A stretch of DNA of 7,877 nucleotides from Parvularcula sp. GTDB lineage: Bacteria; Pseudomonadota; Alphaproteobacteria; Caulobacterales; Parvularculaceae. Below are positions 1 through 4,216 of this stretch, one piece after another; within the stretch, counting starts at the first letter, position 1; each line of letters begins with the position of its first letter. A model generated the notes under the pieces. It was given only the letters and a program-made list of their open reading frames with translations. It had not been told where the DNA came from and did no database searches. Location of the stretch: contig DNZB01000266.1 in NCBI GenBank assembly GCA_003506635.1, positions 6,233 to 14,109 on the forward strand, written 5' to 3'. A program made the position numbers and the translations under genes.

Positions 1-13
1 GGGGGGGGGGGGG
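1..13. other. 13-base G homopolymer at the left edge
   Basis: Thirteen consecutive G residues open the window. No comparable run occurs elsewhere in it. Runs like this at a contig end are typical of no-signal calls in two-colour sequencing, so this is probably technical rather than biological. It would read as poly-glycine in the frame of the following gene. Confidence 0.7.
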
Positions 14-717
14 CCGGCGCCGCAAGAGACCCCGTCAGCTCCTTGAGACACGCCCCCTCACGCCTAACCCCTCTCGCGCGAAGGGCGGGAGCGGGGGACG
101 CGGCGGCGCCTGACGAGCAGTCTGCCTTCGCCGCCTTTCCGCCGGTCGCCGACGACGCGGATTTCTTCTTCCATCTCCTGAAGATCTGGGACCGCCGCTT
201 CATCTGGAAAACGATCAGCGCGAATTACGACGCCGCGATGGTCAGCCGGCTGACGATGGACGAGGCGTTCCTGCCGGGCTTTGCTGATTCCGGCGCGCAC
301 CTCACCAACCTCGCCTTTTACGACGTGAACCTGCGCGCCCTCAAAATCGCGATGGAGGCGAAGGGCGAGGCGGGCGTCGCCTTCATGGTGAAGCGCCTCA
401 CCCGCGACGCCGCGGAGGTCTTCGGTTTGGATACAGGATCGATCGAAGTGGGCGCTCAGGCCGACATCGTGCTGATCGACCCCAAAGCGCTCGCGGCCCA
501 CGACGGCGAAGCGAACACGGTCCGCATCTGGCGCGACACGCTCCAGAACGACCAGCTCGTCTGCCGCAGCGACGGCGTCGTGAAGGGCGTGTTTATTCGC
601 GGGCAGGAAGTCTTCGACGGCGAGGGCTTCACGCCGGTCTTCGAGAAGAAAAAGCTCGGCCGGGTGTTGAAAGCGCGGGAGGCGGAAACGCCGTCGATGG
701 CGAGGGCGGCGGCGTGA
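1..717 (+). CDS. N-acyl-D-amino-acid deacylase-type amidohydrolase, C-terminal part (5' partial)
   Basis: This is the C-terminal ~200 residues of a metal-dependent amidohydrolase of the D-aminoacylase type, enzymes that hydrolyse N-acyl-D-amino acids or related amides. The frame is open to the left edge, so the start and the N-terminal metal-binding His-x-His part are missing; family members usually exceed 500 residues. What is visible is family-like from about nt 109: a FADSGAHLTN motif (its Asp matches the conserved metal or catalytic Asp), then LAFYDVNLRALKIA, VKRLTRDAAEVFGLD, and the late GAQADIVLIDP motif that marks the return to the small beta-sandwich domain of amidohydrolases. A TTG at 43 could be read as a start, but it lies in doubtful sequence. 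The first ~110 bases (G run plus REP-like palindrome) do not look like this family, so the gene is either cut by the sequence edge, chimeric through assembly, or a truncated pseudogene. The exact substrate cannot be told. Confidence 0.72.
   Translation, partial: GGGGAGAARDPVSSLRHAPSRLTPLARRAGAGDAAAPDEQSAFAAFPPVADDADFFFHLLKIWDRRFIWKTISANYDAAMVSRLTMDEAFLPGFADSGAHLTNLAFYDVNLRALKIAMEAKGEAGVAFMVKRLTRDAAEVFGLDTGSIEVGAQADIVLIDPKALAAHDGEANTVRIWRDTLQNDQLVCRSDGVVKGVFIRGQEVFDGEGFTPVFEKKKLGRVLKAREAETPSMARAAA
51..98. repeat. REP-like intergenic palindrome read in frame with the amidohydrolase
   Basis: A C-rich stretch containing CCTCACGCCTAACCCCTCTC is followed by a G-rich stretch. Arms at 68-79 and 85-96 pair at 10 of 12 positions around a 5-base loop (80-84). 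The look (CCCCTCAC...TAACCCCTCTC, short loop, GGGAG...GGGG) matches the short palindromic repeats often found between genes in alphaproteobacteria. Translated, it gives low-complexity Arg/Pro/Ala/Gly residues unlike an amidohydrolase. The identification rests on recalled pattern; no second copy is present in this window. Confidence 0.5.
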
Positions 718-726
718 AGCGCCGCC
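708..726 (+). terminator. GC hairpin over the amidohydrolase stop codon
   Basis: GGCGGCG (708-714) and CGCCGCC (720-726) form a perfect 7-bp stem with the loop TGAAG, which contains the TGA stop (715-717). The following bases (ATACGGCAC) are not a T run, so if it ends transcription it is not a classical intrinsic terminator. It does separate the amidohydrolase from the toxin-antitoxin promoter. Confidence 0.4.
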
Positions 727-750
727 ATACGGCACATTCTCAGTTATATA

Positions 751-779
751 TTGACATTTGGCAGATCGACGCTTATCTT
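751..779 (+). promoter_or_regulatory. Sigma70-type promoter of the toxin-antitoxin module
   Basis: A perfect -35 box TTGACA (751-756) is followed after 17 bases by TATCTT (774-779), a 4/6 match to the -10 consensus. The box sits in a short AT-rich island (TTATATATTGACATTT) that stands out from the GC-rich surroundings. It lies 24 bases upstream of the GTG start of the antitoxin and points toward it. Confidence 0.65.
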
Positions 780-791
780 GTCCTCAAGGAC
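780..791. promoter_or_regulatory. Short inverted repeat at the predicted transcript start (possible operator)
   Basis: GTCCT (780-784) and AGGAC (787-791) form a perfect 5-bp inverted repeat around CA, immediately after the -10 box and just before the Shine-Dalgarno GGAGG (792-796). Antitoxins with a helix-turn-helix commonly repress their own promoter by binding such repeats, so this is a candidate operator. The arms are short and chance occurrence is possible. Confidence 0.3.
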
Positions 792-802
792 GGAGGCGAC
801 CG

Positions 803-1210
803 GTGGCGCTGCAATTGATCGAAAAACGCCCGGCCGAGGCGGCCGCTCCCGTCATCACCGACGCTGAGGGCGAGGCGATGGCGCGCGCGGCCGTCAATCT
901 TTTTCGTCGCTGGGAGATCACGGACGCGGAAGCGGCGGTCCTTCTCGGCGGATTGTCGCCGCGCACCTATGCGCGCTGGAAAGGCGGCGCGGTCGGCCGG
1001 CTCGACATCGACGTGAAAACGAGGCTTTCGGTGCTGCTCGGCGTGCACAAGGCGCTGCGAATTCTGTTCACGGAGAATGCGCGGGCCTATGCCTGGGTCA
1101 AAAAGCCCAACGCCGATTTCGGCGGGGCGAGCGCGCTCGACATCATGTTGCGCGGCTATCTGACGGATTTGTTCCGCATACGGCATTATCTCGACGCCGC
1201 GCGCGGATGA
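803..1210 (+). CDS. Xre/MbcA/ParS family antitoxin of a RES toxin-antitoxin module
   Basis: This 135-residue protein is the antitoxin that binds and neutralises the RES toxin encoded next, and probably represses the shared promoter. Residues ~38-64 form a helix-turn-helix-like segment ending in LSPRTYARWKGG. Residues ~78-135 are the MbcA/ParS/Xre toxin-binding domain (DUF2384), with the typical AYAWVKKPNADFGGASALDIM run (about 96-115) and the ending RHYLDAARG. I chose GTG 803 because GGAGG (792-796) lies 6 bases before it and the promoter at 751-779 would leave a short leader. A longer in-frame TTG start at 758 would overlap the promoter and add residues unlike the family. The TGA stop overlaps the ATG of the toxin by 4 bases (ATGA), which suggests translational coupling. 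Family assignment is firm; autoregulation is inferred. Confidence 0.88.
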   Translation: MALQLIEKRPAEAAAPVITDAEGEAMARAAVNLFRRWEITDAEAAVLLGGLSPRTYARWKGGAVGRLDIDVKTRLSVLLGVHKALRILFTENARAYAWVKKPNADFGGASALDIMLRGYLTDLFRIRHYLDAARG

Positions 1211-1905
1211 GCGTTCCGCCGCTAGCGCGCGTCGCGTGGCCGGACGCGCGGCGCATCATTTCCTCGCGCTATCCGCCGATCGATCTTTTTGACGATATCG
1301 CCGACCCCGCTGACTGGGATCTGCTCGTCGCTGCGGAGATGAAGACCAATCCGCGGATCGCGGAGAGCGTCGGGCGCCTTGATCTTGTGCCGGTCGCGCG
1401 CCGTGTTTCGGGGCCGGGGGCGAGTTACGTGATGGCGCCGTTCGTCCATATAAGTCCCGACCGGGCGGGCCGCTTTCACGACGGCGCGTTCGGCGCCTAC
1501 TACGCCGCGAACCGGTTCGAGACGGCGGTCGCAGAAACCGCCTTTCACAAGGCGAAGTTTTTTCGCGCGACCAAGGAGAGCGCGGGATGGCTCGCGCAAA
1601 TGCGCGAGCTTGTGGGCGCCGTTGACAACCGGTTCCACGACCTGCGCCTTGCGAAGTCCTTTCAGGATTGTCTCGCGCCCGACAGTTACGCGGCCTCGCA
1701 CGCGCTCGCCCGGCGCCTCCGCGCCGAAGGATCAAACGGCCTTGTTTACCCCAGCGTCCGCGACCCCGGCGGCGAAGCGATCGCCGCGTTCTGGCCGGAT
1801 GTCGTCGGCGTCCCGAGGCAAGGGCGCCATCTCGGCTATCATTTCGATGGGGCCCGCATCGATCTTGTGCGTGACGAGGCTGACGGCGCCGTCTGGCGGC
1901 TGTAG
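1207..1905 (+). CDS. RES-domain toxin (predicted NAD+-targeting)
   Basis: This 232-residue protein is the toxin partner of the upstream antitoxin. RES toxins act in the cytoplasm on NAD+: MbcT-like members degrade it by phosphorolysis, and ParT-like members use it for ADP-ribosylation. The domain is named for conserved Arg, Glu and Ser. Candidates here are R21 in SSRYPPIDLFD, E105 or E110 in RFETAVAETAFH (after the typical RFHDGAFGAYYAA), and S183 in GLVYPSVRDPGGE. The length and the early RYPPIDLFDD segment fit the longer (~230 residue) RES class. Reading frame and key motifs look intact, so the toxin may be active. It starts inside the antitoxin stop with only a weak Shine-Dalgarno, consistent with coupled, lower translation. 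Which NAD+ reaction it performs cannot be decided from sequence. Confidence 0.88.
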   Translation: MSVPPLARVAWPDARRIISSRYPPIDLFDDIADPADWDLLVAAEMKTNPRIAESVGRLDLVPVARRVSGPGASYVMAPFVHISPDRAGRFHDGAFGAYYAANRFETAVAETAFHKAKFFRATKESAGWLAQMRELVGAVDNRFHDLRLAKSFQDCLAPDSYAASHALARRLRAEGSNGLVYPSVRDPGGEAIAAFWPDVVGVPRQGRHLGYHFDGARIDLVRDEADGAVWRL

Positions 1906-1926
1906 GGCGCGCCCGTCATGCGGCTG

Positions 1927-1970
1927 CTAAACCTCCCTTAACCCTCCCGCACACTCCCCCTTAACCATCC
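1927..1970 (+). promoter_or_regulatory. Predicted CtrA-binding region upstream of fliQ
   Basis: Three similar 10-mers occur: CTAAACCTCC (1927-1936), TTAACCCTCC (1938-1947) and TTAACCATCC (1961-1970). The first two make CTAA-N7-TTAAC, one base from the CtrA consensus TTAA-N7-TTAAC. Repeat starts are 11 and 23 bases apart, about one and two helical turns. TTAA is rare in this GC-rich window; apart from these two I saw it only at 2218 and 6930. CtrA is known to activate the fliQ promoter in Caulobacter, which supports the call. I could not place a convincing -10 box. Confidence 0.6.
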
Positions 1971-1972
1971 GC

Positions 1973-1989
1973 CCGGCAAAATCTGCCGG
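1973..1989 (+). other. Small hairpin in the fliQ leader
   Basis: CCGGCA (1973-1978) and TGCCGG (1984-1989) form a perfect 6-bp inverted repeat around AAATC, between the TTAA repeats and the fliQ Shine-Dalgarno (GAGGG, 1996-2000). It could be a leader stem-loop or a protein site; there is no T run to make it a terminator. Confidence 0.35.
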
Positions 1990-2004
1990 CTGGTTGAGGG
2001 ACCG

Positions 2005-2280
2005 ATGATGACAGGCGCTGAACTGCTCGACATTGCGCGCGAGGCGTTCTGGGTGACGCTGCTCGTTTCGGGGCCCGCGATGCTCGCGGGGCTTCTCGTC
2101 GGGCTCGCCATTGCGCTCGTTCAGGCGCTGACGCAGGTGCAGGAGATGACGCTTGTCTTCGTGCCGCGCATCATCGTCATGTTTCTCGTCATCGCGCTGA
2201 CCTTGCCTTTCATGGGGTTAACGCTCGGACGTTTCGCGACGAAGCTTTTCGCGATTATCGCGGGCGGCGAGCTGCCGTGA
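2005..2280 (+). CDS. fliQ: Flagellar export gate protein FliQ
   Basis: FliQ is a small inner-membrane protein that forms the flagellar type III export gate with FliP and FliR, through which rod, hook and filament subunits leave the cytoplasm. The 91-residue product has two hydrophobic segments (about 15-40 and 48-73) joined by the conserved TQVQEMTLVFVPRI motif, and its length fits the family (about 87-90). There are two adjacent ATG codons at 2005 and 2008; GAGGG at 1996-2000 is 4 bases from the first and 7 from the second, so 2008 may be the true start. It heads the fliQ-fliR-flhB cluster, and its stop overlaps the fliR start by 4 bases (GTGA). The upstream TTAA repeats suggest CtrA control as an early flagellar gene. 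No fliP is visible here. Confidence 0.93.
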   Translation: MMTGAELLDIAREAFWVTLLVSGPAMLAGLLVGLAIALVQALTQVQEMTLVFVPRIIVMFLVIALTLPFMGLTLGRFATKLFAIIAGGELP

Positions 2281-3068
2281 GCCCCGGCCCGCCTGACACT
2301 GCGGCGCTTCTTGCGGCGCTCCCCGTCGATATCGCGATCCTCGCTAGCGTCTTCGCGCGCGTCGGCGCGCTGATGATGGTCGCGCCCGCCTTCGGCGATC
2401 TCACCATTCCCCCGCGCGTCCGCCTTGCGATCGCGCTCGGGCTGACGCTGGCGATCGCGCCGGTCGCGGCGCCCGCTTATCCGGCGACCGGGTCGTTCGA
2501 CAACGCCTTCAAGCTCGCAAGCCTCATCGGCGGGGAAGTCGCGATCGGGCTTTTTCTCGGGCTCTTCGCGCGGGCGATCGCAGCAGCGCTCAATGTCGCG
2601 GGCGAGGTGATCGCGCTGCAGATGGGGCTTTCCCTCGCGCAAGTCTTCGACCCGACGCAAGACGCGCAAGGCGCGATCGTCGGCGGCTTTCTTGCGATCC
2701 TCGGCGCGACGCTCATCTTCGCGACGGATGCGCACCATCTTCTTCTCGCGGCGCTGCGCGATTCTTATGCGCTGCTGGCCCCGGGCGCGGGCTTTTCGCC
2801 CGGCGATGCGGCGACGGCGATGATCGGCGCGGTTTCGACGGCGTTCTCGCTCGGCGTCAGGCTGGCGGCGCCCTTCATCGTCTTCGGTCTTGTCTTCTAC
2901 GCGGGCGCGGGCGTTTTGAACCGGCTGATGCCGCAGGCGCAGGTCTTTTTCATGCTGATGCCGGCGAATCTTGTCATCGGCCTGACGCTGCTGATGCTGA
3001 CGACCGGCCTGATAATGACCGCGTTCCTGGCGCGCTTCGACGCCGAGCTTTCGCAGTTCCTGAGGTAG
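2277..3068 (+). CDS. fliR: Flagellar export gate protein FliR
   Basis: FliR is an inner-membrane component of the flagellar type III export gate, assembled with FliP and FliQ at the centre of the basal body. The product is 263 residues and almost wholly hydrophobic, with about six predicted membrane segments. Family hallmarks are RVGALMMVAPAFG (about 28-40) followed by IPPRVRLAIAL, the segment NVAGEVIALQMGLS (about 106-119), and NRLMPQAQVFFMLMPANL (about 215-232). It begins with GTG inside the fliQ stop, implying translational coupling. Its end supplies the GAGG (3062-3065) that serves as Shine-Dalgarno for flhB 7 bases downstream. Length and frame are normal, and nothing suggests damage. The alternative, a virulence-type secretion homologue such as SctT, is unlikely next to flhB and cckA. 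Confidence 0.93.
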   Translation: MSPGPPDTAALLAALPVDIAILASVFARVGALMMVAPAFGDLTIPPRVRLAIALGLTLAIAPVAAPAYPATGSFDNAFKLASLIGGEVAIGLFLGLFARAIAAALNVAGEVIALQMGLSLAQVFDPTQDAQGAIVGGFLAILGATLIFATDAHHLLLAALRDSYALLAPGAGFSPGDAATAMIGAVSTAFSLGVRLAAPFIVFGLVFYAGAGVLNRLMPQAQVFFMLMPANLVIGLTLLMLTTGLIMTAFLARFDAELSQFLR

Positions 3069-3072
3069 GCCG

Positions 3073-4158
3073 ATGGCCGAGGAGCAAGATCAGAGCCAGA
3101 AGACCGAACAGCCGACGCCGAAGCGCCTCGCCGATGCGCGCCGGAAGGGCGATGCGCCGCGCAGCGCGGAAATCCCGGCGACGGCGATGATCGCCGCTGG
3201 GGGCCTTGCGCTCTGGCTCCTCGGCGACGGCGTTTCGCAAAGCCTGGCGCGCATCGGCCGCACGTTTCTTGAGCGCCCGCATGAATTCCTGACCGATGGC
3301 GAGGGTCTTGCGTCGATCTATGGCGAGGTTGCGCGCGCCGCCGGCGCGGCGCTTTCCGGCCTTGCGCTCCTCCTCCTCGTCATCGCCGCGGGCGCGCATA
3401 TCGCGCAGGCAGCGCCCGTCATCGCGCCTGATCGACTGAAACCGTCCTTGAAGCGCCTTTCGCCGCTGGAAGGGGCCAAACGCCTGTTCGGCCCGCAGGC
3501 CCTTTCGAATTTTCTGAAAGGCGTCGGCAAGCTCATCATTATCGGCGCCATTCTCGTCTTCGCGCTCTGGCCTGACCATGAACGGCTGGCCGGCCTCGCC
3601 TTCGCTGATGAGCGCGCCGCGCTTGCGCTGTCGAAGGAGCTGGTTCTCAAGCTGATCGCCGTGACCGTCGCGGCGATGAGCGTTGTCGCCGCGCTCGATT
3701 ACGCCTTCGCGCGCCAGCAATGGATGAAGCGCCTGATGATGACGCGCGAGGAGGTGAAGCGCGAACTGAAGGAAACGGACGGCGATCCGGCGATCAAGGG
3801 CCGGCGCCGCCAGCTGCGCGAGGCGCGCGCCCGGCGGCGCATGATGAAGGCCGTGAAGGGGGCGAGCGTCCTCATCATGAACCCGACGCATTACGCCGTC
3901 GCCCTCAAATATGAGAGCGGCAAGAACGCCGCGCCCCTATGTGTCGCCAAGGGGCTCGACGATGTCGCGCTCCGCCTGAGGGCCGCGGCGGAGGATGCGC
4001 GCGTCCCCGTCGTCGAAAACATCGCCCTCGCCCGCGCGCTCTATGCGGCGGTCGGGATCGATGAGGAAATCCCCGTCGAACATTACGAGGCGGTCGCCAG
4101 GGTGATCGGGTACGTGATGGGGAAAGCGAAAACGGCCAAATCCGCGCGCCTGAACTAG
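3073..4158 (+). CDS. flhB: Flagellar export switch protein FlhB
   Basis: FlhB is the inner-membrane substrate-specificity switch of flagellar type III export; self-cleavage in its cytoplasmic domain changes export from rod/hook to filament proteins. The 361-residue product opens with the typical SQKTEQPTPKRLADARRKG (about 8-26). About four membrane segments follow (roughly 34-51, 88-110, 147-167 and 185-208). The linker helix carries EVKRELKETDGDP (227-239). The cleavage motif NPTH is intact at 270-273, cutting predicted between N270 and P271, and the following domain ends near residue 361. Start ATG 3073 lies 4 bases after the fliR stop with GAGG at good spacing. The family's normal length and the intact motif suggest a working protein. 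cckA follows after 58 bases on the same strand. Confidence 0.95.
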   Translation: MAEEQDQSQKTEQPTPKRLADARRKGDAPRSAEIPATAMIAAGGLALWLLGDGVSQSLARIGRTFLERPHEFLTDGEGLASIYGEVARAAGAALSGLALLLLVIAAGAHIAQAAPVIAPDRLKPSLKRLSPLEGAKRLFGPQALSNFLKGVGKLIIIGAILVFALWPDHERLAGLAFADERAALALSKELVLKLIAVTVAAMSVVAALDYAFARQQWMKRLMMTREEVKRELKETDGDPAIKGRRRQLREARARRRMMKAVKGASVLIMNPTHYAVALKYESGKNAAPLCVAKGLDDVALRLRAAAEDARVPVVENIALARALYAAVGIDEEIPVEHYEAVARVIGYVMGKAKTAKSARLN

Positions 4159-4216
4159 CGCCCCGGCGCGAACAGGGGCAGGCAGGCAGACCCGCTTTCC
4201 GAAAGAGGAAACCCCC
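4159..4216 (+). other. flhB-cckA intergenic spacer with small repeats
   Basis: The 58-base gap holds GCCCC (4160-4164) pairing with GGGGC (4175-4179) over a 10-base loop, three tandem GGCA units (4177-4188), and TTTCC (4196-4200) pairing with GGAAA (4207-4211). The last pair would partly hide the cckA Shine-Dalgarno (GAGG, 4205-4208). I see no TTAA motif, no clear promoter and no T run, so read-through from flhB into cckA is plausible. Confidence 0.4.

Noticed and set aside
758..802. Upstream TTG start extending the antitoxin
   Set aside because: It begins inside the predicted promoter, has no Shine-Dalgarno, and adds residues unlike the family; GTG 803 with GGAGG is better.
1905..1914. Perfect 10-bp palindrome GGGCGCGCCC after the toxin stop, as a terminator
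   Set aside because: It has no loop-forming room and no T run; such GC palindromes are expected by chance at this base composition.
2218..2222. Isolated TTAAC inside fliQ as a further CtrA site
   Set aside because: It is a single half-site in coding sequence with no partner at 7-base spacing.
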